Origin: Gaiellales bacterium
Lineage (GTDB): Bacteria; Actinomycetota; Thermoleophilia; Gaiellales; JAICJC01
DNA length: 48,836 nt
Direction of reading: 5' to 3'
NCBI GenBank assembly: GCA_036273515.1
Contig: DASUHM010000059.1
Span: 1-48,836, forward strand
In this document: in pieces, positions 23,549 through 30,863 of the stretch
How the letters are laid out: each line of letters opens with the position of its first letter
Position numbering within the stretch: position 1 is the first letter of the stretch
Notes under the pieces: model-generated
What the model saw: only the letters and a program-made list of their open reading frames with translations
The model's database searches: none
Told to the model about the DNA's origin: nothing
Translations under genes and position numbers: made by a program

Positions 23549-24616
23549 GTGACCGCCGTTCCCCCAACCGACGACCATGCCGGCGCGCGGCGGCGGCGGG
23601 ACGTGACGATCTTCGACGTCGCCCGGGCGGCGGGCGTCTCGAAGTCGACGGTCTCGAACGTCGTCCGCGGCGTCGACGAGGTGTCGGCCGCCACCCGCCA
23701 GCGCGTGCTCGAGGCGATCGAGTCGCTGAACTACACGCCGAACGGCATCGCCCGCCAGTTCGTGCGCCGCCGCACCACGATGATCGGCGTGCTCGTCGGC
23801 GACCTCGGCAACGCCTACCATGCCCAGCTGGCGCGGGTGGTCGAGCGGGCGCTCTTCCGGGCCGGCTACACGGCGGTGTTCTGCAACATCGAGGGCGAGG
23901 AGGAGCTCGCGGTCGCCGGTGTCGACGCGCTCCTCGAGCAGCGCGTGGCCGGCTTCCTGCTGCTCGCCTCCATCGAGCGCACGCCGCAGCTGCCGGCGTC
24001 GCTTCGGCGCACCGGAGTGCCCACGGTCATCATCGGCCTGCGCCAGGAGTGGACCGACTCCGTGGGGCCGCACGACCGCGAGGGCGGCCGGCTGGCGACG
24101 CAGCACCTGGTCGACCTCGGCCACCGCCGCATCGGCTACGTGCGCACGGCGATGGTCGAGGCCGGCGGCGACCGCGCCCGCCACGCCGGATACCGGGCCG
24201 TGCTCACCGGCGCGGGGTTCGAGCCGCCGCCGGGGATGCGGTGGGATCAGGGCGCGGACACGATCCGGGTCGGCCGCACCGAGATGTCGCTGCGCGACGC
24301 GCTGCGCGGGCCGGACGCGCCCACGGCGGTCTTCGTCTGGAACGACTTCGCCGCGATCGGGCTGATCGAGGCCTGCGAGGCGGCGGGGATCGGCGTGCCC
24401 CGCGACCTGTCGGTGGTCGGGTTCGACGACATCGCGGTCGCCGGCCTCGCCCGCATCTCCCTGACGACCGTCGCCCAGCCGCTCGACTTCCAGGCGGAGC
24501 GGGCGGTCGAGATCCTGCTCGCGCGCATGGACGGCCGCGCGCCCGAGAAGCCGCGCCACCTGACGGTGCCGGTGGAGCTGCGGGTGCGGGGGTCGACCGC
24601 GGCGCCGCGCCGCTAG
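23549..24616 (+). CDS. LacI-family transcriptional repressor
   Basis: A 355-residue regulator: the helix-turn-helix at about residues 18-65 reads VTIFDVARAAGVSKSTVSNV, followed by the hinge LNYTPNGIARQFVRRRTTMI. The periplasmic-binding-like sensor domain includes IGVLVGDLGNAYHAQLARVV, VFVWNDFAAIGLIEACEAAG and LSVVGFDDIAVAGLARISLT. GTG 23549. It is flanked by the three GGAACGTTCC-type palindromes and almost certainly controls the dehydrogenases and APC permease around it. Confidence 0.93.
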   Translation: MTAVPPTDDHAGARRRRDVTIFDVARAAGVSKSTVSNVVRGVDEVSAATRQRVLEAIESLNYTPNGIARQFVRRRTTMIGVLVGDLGNAYHAQLARVVERALFRAGYTAVFCNIEGEEELAVAGVDALLEQRVAGFLLLASIERTPQLPASLRRTGVPTVIIGLRQEWTDSVGPHDREGGRLATQHLVDLGHRRIGYVRTAMVEAGGDRARHAGYRAVLTGAGFEPPPGMRWDQGADTIRVGRTEMSLRDALRGPDAPTAVFVWNDFAAIGLIEACEAAGIGVPRDLSVVGFDDIAVAGLARISLTTVAQPLDFQAERAVEILLARMDGRAPEKPRHLTVPVELRVRGSTAAPRR

Positions 24617-24630
24617 GCTGCACCCGAGGC

Positions 24631-24644
24631 TTGGAGCGTTCCAG
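24631..24644. promoter_or_regulatory. LacI-type operator 3
   Basis: TTGGAGCGTTCCAG, one base off the perfect TGGAACGTTCCA of operators 1 and 2, lies 14-27 bases before the start of the next dehydrogenase gene. Presumed repressor site within the leader. Confidence 0.6.
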
Positions 24645-24657
24645 GGAGGCGCGGAGA

Positions 24658-25677
24658 ATGCGGGTGCTGTTGTGCGGCGCGGGCCAGGTCGGCTCGCTAC
24701 ACGCGGGGAATCTCGTCCGGGCTTCGGGCGCATCCGAGGTGCTGATCGCGGACGTCGACGCGGCCCGCGCGGAGGCGCTCGCGCTCCAGGCCGGCGCCCG
24801 CCCGGCGCCGGCGGACGACGCGTTCTCGGCGCAGCCCGACGCCGTGGTGGTTGCGGCGGCGACGCCCGCCCATGCCGGCCTCGTGCGCGCCTGCATCGCC
24901 CGCGGGATCCCCTGCTTCTGCGAGAAGCCGCTCTCGGCCGAGGTGGACGAGACCGTCGAGCTGGTCCGTGAGGTGGAGGCGGCCGGCCTCTCGGTGCAGG
25001 TCGGGTTCATGCGCCGCTTCGACCCCGCCCTGCGCGAGCTGCGCGAGCTGATCGCCGGCGGGGATCTCGGCCGTGTGCACACGCTCCACGTCGCCTCGCA
25101 CGATCACGAGCCGCCGCCGGAGGAGTACGTGGCCCGCTCCGGCGGGATGTTCCGCGACCAGCTCATCCACGACTTCGACATGATCCGCTGGGTCACCGGC
25201 GCCGAGGTGCGCTCCGTCTACGCGGCCGGCGCGGTGCGGGCGATCGAGTTTGCCGAGCGCTACGGCGACGTCGACACGTGCGCCCTCGTGCTCGAGCTCG
25301 ACGGCGGGACTCTCGTGCTCGTCGCCGGCACACGCGAGGACGGCCGCGGCGAGGACGTCCGCATCGAGGCGATCGGGTCGAAGGAGAGCGCGGCGGCCGG
25401 CATGAACGCGCGCACGCCGCTTCGGCTGCTCGACCCGATCGGGGTGGCCGATGGCTACACGCCGTACGGCAGCGCGTTCGACCGCTTCGCCGCCGGCTAC
25501 GCGGGCGAGATCGACCACTTCCTCGAGGTCGCCGCCGGCCGGGCGCAGAGCGCCTGCACCCCCCGCGACGCGCTCAACACGCTGCTGGTCGCCGAGGCGG
25601 CCGAGCGGTCACGCCTGGCCGGCGCACCGGTCAGCGTCCGCCACGCCGACGAGCTTCTCGGTGAACAAAGGGTCTGA
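24658..25677 (+). CDS. Gfo/Idh/MocA-family dehydrogenase, inositol-dehydrogenase-like
   Basis: A 339-residue NAD-dependent oxidoreductase: MRVLLCGAGQVGSLHAGNLV, then the EKP motif in IPCFCEKPLSAEVDETVELV, FMRRFDPALRELRELIAGGD, and RDQLIHDFDMIRWVTGAEV with the catalytic Asp-His-type site. FDRFAAGYAGEIDHFLEVAA is the usual C-terminal helix. ATG 24658 with GGAGG upstream and a LacI-type operator in the leader. The stop TGA falls inside a degenerate GGGTCTGACCCC element. Probably oxidises a polyol or sugar together with its neighbours. Confidence 0.92.
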   Translation: MRVLLCGAGQVGSLHAGNLVRASGASEVLIADVDAARAEALALQAGARPAPADDAFSAQPDAVVVAAATPAHAGLVRACIARGIPCFCEKPLSAEVDETVELVREVEAAGLSVQVGFMRRFDPALRELRELIAGGDLGRVHTLHVASHDHEPPPEEYVARSGGMFRDQLIHDFDMIRWVTGAEVRSVYAAGAVRAIEFAERYGDVDTCALVLELDGGTLVLVAGTREDGRGEDVRIEAIGSKESAAAGMNARTPLRLLDPIGVADGYTPYGSAFDRFAAGYAGEIDHFLEVAAGRAQSACTPRDALNTLLVAEAAERSRLAGAPVSVRHADELLGEQRV

Positions 25678-25690
25678 CCCCGGTTATTCA
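25662..25690. repeat. GGGGTCAGACCCC-type element, degenerate copy 2
   Basis: Centre AGGGTCTGACCCC with outer TGAA and TTCA arms. The stop codons of both convergent dehydrogenase genes (plus at 25675-25677, minus at 25684-25686) lie inside it. Less perfect than copy 1, but the same outer TGAA...TTCA frame and core. Confidence 0.6.
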
Positions 25691-26793
25691 GGCTTGCCCG
25701 CCAGCCTGTACATGTCCGTCAGGACGGCCTGGTCGATGCGGGCCTGCTCCGGCGGGGTGCGGCACTCCTCCGCGCCGAGCATGCAGCGGTGGAAGTGCAC
25801 CAGCTCGCGCTGGTAGGCCTCGTCGTAGGAGTCGAACGCGTTCACGTCGCGGCCCTCCGTCCCCGCCCGTGACACCGCGTACGTGGTCGGCGCCTGGCGC
25901 AGCCACGGCGACGGGATCGAGAGCGTGCGGACCGAGTCGTCGAAGTAGAGCGTGATCCGCTCGTCGTACTCGTGCAGCGCGACCAGCTGGATCCAGGCGC
26001 TGTCCCAGCGGGCGCCGTTTCGCAGCCGTACCGAGCCGCTCAGCGCCTCGCCGCCCGCCCAGGCGTCGCCGGCGATCACCGGCGCGGGCAGCGGCTCGCC
26101 CATCCGCGCGAGCATCCCGTGCACCATGTTCACCTGGTGGACGAGGCTCCCCAGGAAGCCGCCGGAGAAGGCCTTGACCGCGTCGACCGCGTCCGTGCCG
26201 ACCGCCGCCCGCACCTGGGCGGCCTCGTCGGCCCGGCCCCCCTCGATCACGTCGGCCGGCACGTCGCTGCCGCGGGCGAGATCCTCCGGCCCGAAGTACG
26301 GCCCGAACTCCGGGTCGTGGACGAGCACGCTGATGTAGCGCAGCGTCTCGGTCGAGTCGGGCAGCTCCGAGACGAGCCGCTCGTACGCGACGTCGAAGCG
26401 GTTGTTGTAGGCGACCTGCACCACCCGCCCGGCCCGGTCGCGGGCGGCGACGATGGCGTCGGCGTCGGCCGGGACGATGCAGAGCGGCTTCTCGCAGAGG
26501 ACGTGCAGGCCGGCGTCGAGCGCCGCCAGCACGGTGCTCGCATGGGTCGCGTTGGGCGCGCAGATGACGACGGCGTCGAGCCGGCCGACCGCGACCGCCT
26601 CCTCGGCGGTGGCAACCCGGTGCGGGATCCCGAAGCGGTCGCCGACCCGGTCGCGCACCGACGGGCTCGGGTCCGCGACGACGGCGAGCTCGAAGCGGTC
26701 GCGCAGGAGCGCCAGGTGGGGAAGGTGCATCGCCTGGGCGATCAGCCCGGCCCCGATCACCCCCACCCGCTTGCGATCGCTCCCGGCCGTCAC
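25684..26793 (-). CDS. Gfo/Idh/MocA-family dehydrogenase
   Basis: A 369-residue oxidoreductase: KRVGVIGAGLIAQAMHLPHL, the EKP motif in GLHVLCEKPLCIVPADADAI, QVAYNNRFDVAYERLVSELP, and a domain with FSGGFLGSLVHQVNMVHGML. It is longer than the two dehydrogenases nearby and carries an insert around EFGPYFGPEDLARGSDVPAD. GTG 26793. It is convergent with the previous gene and divergent from the sugar ABC importer, so it may act on the imported sugar (inference). Confidence 0.9.
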   Translation of the reverse strand: MTAGSDRKRVGVIGAGLIAQAMHLPHLALLRDRFELAVVADPSPSVRDRVGDRFGIPHRVATAEEAVAVGRLDAVVICAPNATHASTVLAALDAGLHVLCEKPLCIVPADADAIVAARDRAGRVVQVAYNNRFDVAYERLVSELPDSTETLRYISVLVHDPEFGPYFGPEDLARGSDVPADVIEGGRADEAAQVRAAVGTDAVDAVKAFSGGFLGSLVHQVNMVHGMLARMGEPLPAPVIAGDAWAGGEALSGSVRLRNGARWDSAWIQLVALHEYDERITLYFDDSVRTLSIPSPWLRQAPTTYAVSRAGTEGRDVNAFDSYDEAYQRELVHFHRCMLGAEECRTPPEQARIDQAVLTDMYRLAGKPE

Positions 26794-26812
26794 GCGCGCA
26801 AGCCTAGAAGGT

Positions 26813-26840
26813 TTGGAATGCACCGGGGTTGGGGTAACGT
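26813..26840 (+). promoter_or_regulatory. Possible promoter of the sugar ABC importer
   Basis: TTGGAA (26813-26818) and TAACGT (26835-26840) are spaced by 16 bases, a reasonable -35/-10 pair for an actinobacterial housekeeping sigma. They lie about 50 bases before the binding-protein start. Weak evidence. Confidence 0.3.
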
Positions 26841-26887
26841 TCGCGCGGTGTGGGCCATCTGACCGTGGAAGTGGGAGGGGCATCGCG

Positions 26888-28102
26888 ATGGGGAACTCAC
26901 GCAGACGGTTGCTGGGCCTTGGCCTGGCCGGCGTCATCCTGACGGTGGCCGCGGGCTGCGGCTCGTCGGGCGGCAGCTCGAGCGGAGGCGGCTCGGGCGC
27001 CAAGGTGAACGTGCCGAACCTGAGCGCCTCGGCGTTCAACGTGGACTTCACCGAAATGCAGAAGCTCAAGGGCCTTGCCTCCGAGGGCAAGGGCATGATC
27101 GGCGTCCTGCTTCCCGACACCACGTCGTCGGCGCGGTACGTCGAGTTCGACGCGCCGTACCTGAAGGACGCGTTCCAGGCGGCCGGGCTGAACTCGAGCG
27201 AGTACAAGATCGACAACGCCCAGGGCAGCACGAGCACGATGCAGCAGCAGGCGGAGGCGGACATCACCGCCGGCGCGTCGGTGCTGCTCGTCGACCCGCT
27301 CGACCCGGGCTCCGGCGCCGCCATCGAGTCGAACGCCGAGTCCAAGGGCGTGAAGGTGATCGACTACGACCGCCTCGTCACCGGCGGCCCCGCCGATCGC
27401 TACTACGTCAGCTTCAACAACGTCCAGGTCGGCAAGCTGATCGGCCAGGGCGAGGTGAGCTGCATCCAGTCGTGGGGCGTGAAGAACCCGAACATCCTCG
27501 TGATGGACGGCGACCCCACGGACAACAACGCGAAGCTGTTCGCCCAGGGCTACAACGGCGTGCTCGCTCCGCACTTCGCGGACAACTCCTACGTGAAGGT
27601 CGGCGAGCCGGCCGGCACGTGGGACCCGCCGACCGCGGCGACGACGTTCGAGCAGCAGTTCACCGCCCACAAGAACATCAACGCGGTCATCACGCCGAAC
27701 GACGACAACGCGAACGCGGTCATCTCCGTCCTCCAGAAGGACAAGATCCCGCCGAAGACGTTCCCGACCACCGGCCAGGACGCCTCGCCCTCGGGGCTGC
27801 AGAACATCCTCAAGGGCTACCAGTGCGGCACGGTCTACAAGCCCATCTACGAGGAGGCCCAGGCCGCTGCGGCACTCGCGCTCTACCTCCGCGCGGGCCT
27901 GAAGCCGCCGTCCACGCTGGTGAACTCCGAGACGATGGACACGACGCTGAACAAGAACATCGCGTCCGTGTACACGGTCCCGCACTGGGTGACGACCTCC
28001 AACATGGCCTCGACCGTCGTGAAGGACAAGGCCGTTCAGGTGTCGCAGCTGTGCGCCGGAGCCGCCCTGCAGAAGGCCTGCCAGGCGGCCGGGATCAGCT
28101 GA
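26888..28102 (+). CDS. Sugar ABC transporter binding lipoprotein (XylF/FrcB-like)
   Basis: A 404-residue lipoprotein: signal LGLGLAGVILTVAAGCGSSG with lipobox Cys near residue 23, then a Peripla_BP_4-type fold with GMIGVLLPDTTSSARYVEFD, ADITAGASVLLVDPLDPGSG and GVKVIDYDRLVTGGPADRYY, typical of pentose and xylose binders. NAVITPNDDNANAVISVLQK and TTGQDASPSGLQNILKGYQ complete the second lobe. ATG 26888 follows GGGAGGGG. First gene of a binding protein, ATPase, permease operon. Confidence 0.92.
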   Translation: MGNSRRRLLGLGLAGVILTVAAGCGSSGGSSSGGGSGAKVNVPNLSASAFNVDFTEMQKLKGLASEGKGMIGVLLPDTTSSARYVEFDAPYLKDAFQAAGLNSSEYKIDNAQGSTSTMQQQAEADITAGASVLLVDPLDPGSGAAIESNAESKGVKVIDYDRLVTGGPADRYYVSFNNVQVGKLIGQGEVSCIQSWGVKNPNILVMDGDPTDNNAKLFAQGYNGVLAPHFADNSYVKVGEPAGTWDPPTAATTFEQQFTAHKNINAVITPNDDNANAVISVLQKDKIPPKTFPTTGQDASPSGLQNILKGYQCGTVYKPIYEEAQAAAALALYLRAGLKPPSTLVNSETMDTTLNKNIASVYTVPHWVTTSNMASTVVKDKAVQVSQLCAGAALQKACQAAGIS

Positions 28103-28167
28103 GAATCCGGCCTGGCGCGCCGGGCCGCCCCTGACGGCGGCCCGGCGCTCCGGCGGGTGAGGCCACG

Positions 28168-28977
28168 ATGAACGACACTGCGAACGATCCGATGGCGAGC
28201 GGCGGCACCGACGGGCCGCTGCTGCGCCTGCAGCGCGTCTCGAAGAACTTCGGCCCCGTGCAGGCCCTCGTCGACGTCGACTTCGACATCCGCGCCGGCG
28301 AGGTGACGGCGCTCGTCGGCGACAACGGCGCGGGCAAGTCGGTGCTGATCAAGTGCATCGCCGGCATCCACTCGCCCGACCACGGCGAGCTCGTGTGGGA
28401 GGGCCGGCCGGTACGGATCCGCACTCCGCGCGACGCCGCCCTGCTCGGCATCGACACCGTCTATCAGGACCTCGCGCTCTGCAACAACCTCGACATCGTC
28501 CAGAACATGTACCTGGGCCGCGAGCGGATGCAGGGGCTCGTGATGGACGAGGAGGCGATGGAGACCGAGGCGGGCAAGACGCTCGCGAGCCTCGCGGTGA
28601 CGACTGTGCGGTCGATCCGCCAGCCGGTCGCGTCGCTTTCCGGCGGCCAGCGCCAGTCCGTCGCGATCGCCAAGGCCGTGCTGTGGAACTCCAAGCTCGT
28701 GATCATGGACGAGCCGACCGCCGCGCTCGGCGTCGCCCAGACGCGGATGGTGCTCGACCTCGTCCGCCGCCTGGCCGACCAGGGCCTCGCGGCCATGATC
28801 GTCTCGCACAACATGAACGACGTCTTCGAGGTCGCCGACACGATCGCGGTGCTCCGGCTCGGGCGGATGGTGGCGGTGCGGCCCGCATCCGAGCTCGACC
28901 CCCAGATCGCGGTCGACCTGATGACGACCGGCAAGTCGACCAGGACGCCGAAGGCGGCGTCCTCCGGGGAGGGCTGA
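28168..28977 (+). CDS. Sugar ABC transporter ATP-binding protein, single-domain (FrcA-like)
   Basis: A 269-residue ATPase. Walker A is GDNGAGKS, the Q-loop region is DTVYQDLALCNNLDIVQNMY, the signature is LSGGQRQ, Walker B is VIMDEPTAAL and the H-loop region is IVSHNMNDVF. Most xylose and ribose importers use a tandem two-domain ATPase of about 500 residues; this one has a single domain as in FrcA-type fructose systems, and would function as a dimer. It ends five bases before the permease gene. Confidence 0.92.
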   Translation: MNDTANDPMASGGTDGPLLRLQRVSKNFGPVQALVDVDFDIRAGEVTALVGDNGAGKSVLIKCIAGIHSPDHGELVWEGRPVRIRTPRDAALLGIDTVYQDLALCNNLDIVQNMYLGRERMQGLVMDEEAMETEAGKTLASLAVTTVRSIRQPVASLSGGQRQSVAIAKAVLWNSKLVIMDEPTAALGVAQTRMVLDLVRRLADQGLAAMIVSHNMNDVFEVADTIAVLRLGRMVAVRPASELDPQIAVDLMTTGKSTRTPKAASSGEG

Positions 28978-28982
28978 TCCAG

Positions 28983-30290
28983 ATGTCGCAGGTCGACGAT
29001 CCCGCCCGCGGTGAGGGCGCCGCCCCCGACGAGGAGCTGACCGAGGCGGCGGCACGCAAGGCCGACCTGGCCGTCCCGGCCGAGATCACGGCCGGATCGG
29101 TCGGCGAGTACCTGCGTTCCTCCGTCGCCCGGATGAGGGCAGGCGAGAGTGGCGTGTTGCCCGTCGTGGGCGGCCTGATCGTGATCTCGATCCTGTTCCA
29201 GTCGCTCAACTCGAACTTCCTCACCGCCCAGAACCTGGTCAACCTGCTCGTGCAGGGCGCGGTGTTCTGTCTGCTGGCGATGGGTGAGGTGTTCGTGCTG
29301 CTGCTGGGCGAGATCGACCTCTCGATCGGCTTCGTCGCCGGCGTCGGCGGTGTGATCATGGCCGACACCGTCGGGCCGAACTACGGCTGGCCGTGGTGGG
29401 TCGCGATCGGCGCCGCGCTGGTCGCCTGCGCCGCGATCGGCCTGATCCAGGGGCTGATCATCACCCGCATCGGGTTGCCGTCGTTCGTCGTCACGCTGGC
29501 CGGCCTCCTGTTCTGGCAGGGGATGCTGCTGCACATCCTCGGGAACGGCGGAACCTTCCCGGTCAACGAGTCGATCATCAACGACATCACGAGCTCGAAC
29601 CTCACGAACACCGAGGGCTGGATCGTGCTCGTCGTGATCCTGGCGATCTATGCCGCCCTGGTCTGGAGGCGCGACGCCAAGCGCCGGGCGGCGGGCCTGG
29701 TGGCGCCGCCGCCGACCGTGACGTTGCTGAAGATCGCCGCCGCGGTCGCCGCCGGCGTCGCGCTCGTGCTGCTCTGCAACGCCGACCGTGGCATCCTCGA
29801 GCCGATCTCGGGCGTCCCCTGGGTCGTCCTGCTCGTGCTCGGCGTGCTGGCGGTGTGGACGTTTCTGCTCGGGCGGACGAAGCTCGGCCGCTACCTGTAC
29901 GCGATCGGCGGTAGCGCCGAGGCCGCTCGCCGCGCCGGGATCAGCGTGGCCTGGGTGCGCACCTCCGCCTTCGTGCTGTGCTCCCTCACGGCCGGCATCG
30001 CCGGCGTCGTCTACACGTCGCGGCTGCGCTCGATCTCGACCACGGTCGACGGCGGCACCCTCGTCCTCTACGGGATCGCGGCCGCGGTGATCGGCGGCAC
30101 GAGCCTGATGGGCGGCCGCGGCAAGGCGCTCCACGGCGTGCTCGGCGGCATCGTGATCGCGGCGATCGACAACGGGATGGGCCTGCTCGGCTACACCGCC
30201 GCGACCAAGTACATGGTGACGGCGTTCGTCCTGCTGGTGGCGGTGACGATCGACGCGCTCACCCACCGCGGCCGGGTCGCCGGCACCTGA
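28983..30290 (+). CDS. Sugar ABC transporter permease (XylH/FrcC-like)
   Basis: A 435-residue BPD_transp_2-type permease. A hydrophilic N-terminus (residues 1-55) precedes about ten membrane helices. Markers are FLTAQNLVNLLVQGAVFCLL, VLLLGEIDLSIGFVAGVGGV, RIGLPSFVVTLAGLLFWQGM and RYLYAIGGSAEAARRAGISV, and the end has GTSLMGGRGKALHGVLGGIV. It is longer than ribose permeases owing to an insert with an extra helix pair in the middle, as in XylH. Likely imports a pentose or related sugar. Confidence 0.92.
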   Translation: MSQVDDPARGEGAAPDEELTEAAARKADLAVPAEITAGSVGEYLRSSVARMRAGESGVLPVVGGLIVISILFQSLNSNFLTAQNLVNLLVQGAVFCLLAMGEVFVLLLGEIDLSIGFVAGVGGVIMADTVGPNYGWPWWVAIGAALVACAAIGLIQGLIITRIGLPSFVVTLAGLLFWQGMLLHILGNGGTFPVNESIINDITSSNLTNTEGWIVLVVILAIYAALVWRRDAKRRAAGLVAPPPTVTLLKIAAAVAAGVALVLLCNADRGILEPISGVPWVVLLVLGVLAVWTFLLGRTKLGRYLYAIGGSAEAARRAGISVAWVRTSAFVLCSLTAGIAGVVYTSRLRSISTTVDGGTLVLYGIAAAVIGGTSLMGGRGKALHGVLGGIVIAAIDNGMGLLGYTAATKYMVTAFVLLVAVTIDALTHRGRVAGT

Positions 30291-30369
30291 GCCCGGCAGG
30301 TCGATCTCGACCGGCTCATCGAAGGTCGCCTGAACCGCCACGGCCGGTAACGTACGATTGATTCCGCCG

Positions 30370-30402
30370 GTCCGGTGTGAGATAACGCTGCCTTCACCGG
30401 AC
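30370..30402. promoter_or_regulatory. Inverted repeat before the small membrane protein gene
   Basis: GTCCGGTG (30370-30377) and CACCGGAC (30395-30402) form an 8-bp stem with a 17-base loop, 19 bases upstream of the ATG at 30422. A TACGAT -10-like hexamer lies at 30353-30358, so the repeat would be in the leader: an operator or an RNA hairpin. A second small palindrome (GGTCGA TC TCGACC) follows the permease stop near 30299. Confidence 0.4.
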
Positions 30403-30421
30403 AACGAAGGGCGGGCAGCCG

Positions 30422-30778
30422 ATGGACGAGAACTGGTCGCAGAAGGTGAAGCGCGTCGGTGGCTTCCTGATTGTCGCGCTGGGCCTGGTTGCGGTTATTG
30501 CCATCGCCGCGACTGCCATCATCGTGGCTCGTTCGTCCAGCTCGGCCGTTGCAAGTATCGCCACCGGGTCATTCACGATGATCGGCACCGTCGTGGGCGC
30601 GTATTTCGGCGTGAAGGTTGGCAAGGATAGTGGCCAGGAAGCGACAGACAGGGTCGTAGAGCAAGCGAAGGACACAGCGGATCAGGTCGCACAGCACGCC
30701 AAGGCGACCGCAATCCTTGCGGCGAGCCTTCACCCGGACGAGGCGGACGATGCGCTGAAGAAGGCGGGTCTCCTCTAG
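30422..30778 (+). CDS. Small membrane protein with helical tail
   Basis: A 118-residue protein: a short charged N-terminus, a first membrane helix (GGFLIVALGLVAVIAIAATA), a turn, a second membrane segment (SIATGSFTMIGTVVGAYFGV), then a long hydrophilic helix (VVEQAKDTADQVAQHAKATA) and the end HPDEADDALKKAGLL. The paired-helix plus coiled tail design suits an oligomerising or partner-binding protein. No family recognised. Codon use is less GC-biased (many GTT, ATT, GCG/GCA mixes) than the neighbours. It precedes the patatin gene by 85 bases on the same strand. Confidence 0.7.
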   Translation: MDENWSQKVKRVGGFLIVALGLVAVIAIAATAIIVARSSSSAVASIATGSFTMIGTVVGAYFGVKVGKDSGQEATDRVVEQAKDTADQVAQHAKATAILAASLHPDEADDALKKAGLL

Positions 30779-30863
30779 CCGTTCGTGGAACGCGGATATC
30801 CGCCGTGTGGTGGTATCAGCAGATGTCAGAAGATCGACCAGGGCGATGACGAGGAGGTCTTCG

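Noticed and set aside
22396-24657. A very long plus-strand frame continuous with the dehydrogenase at 24658
   Set aside because: The upstream part is antisense to another dehydrogenase and out of frame through lacI. Only the part from the ATG at 24658, behind GGAGG, is protein-like.
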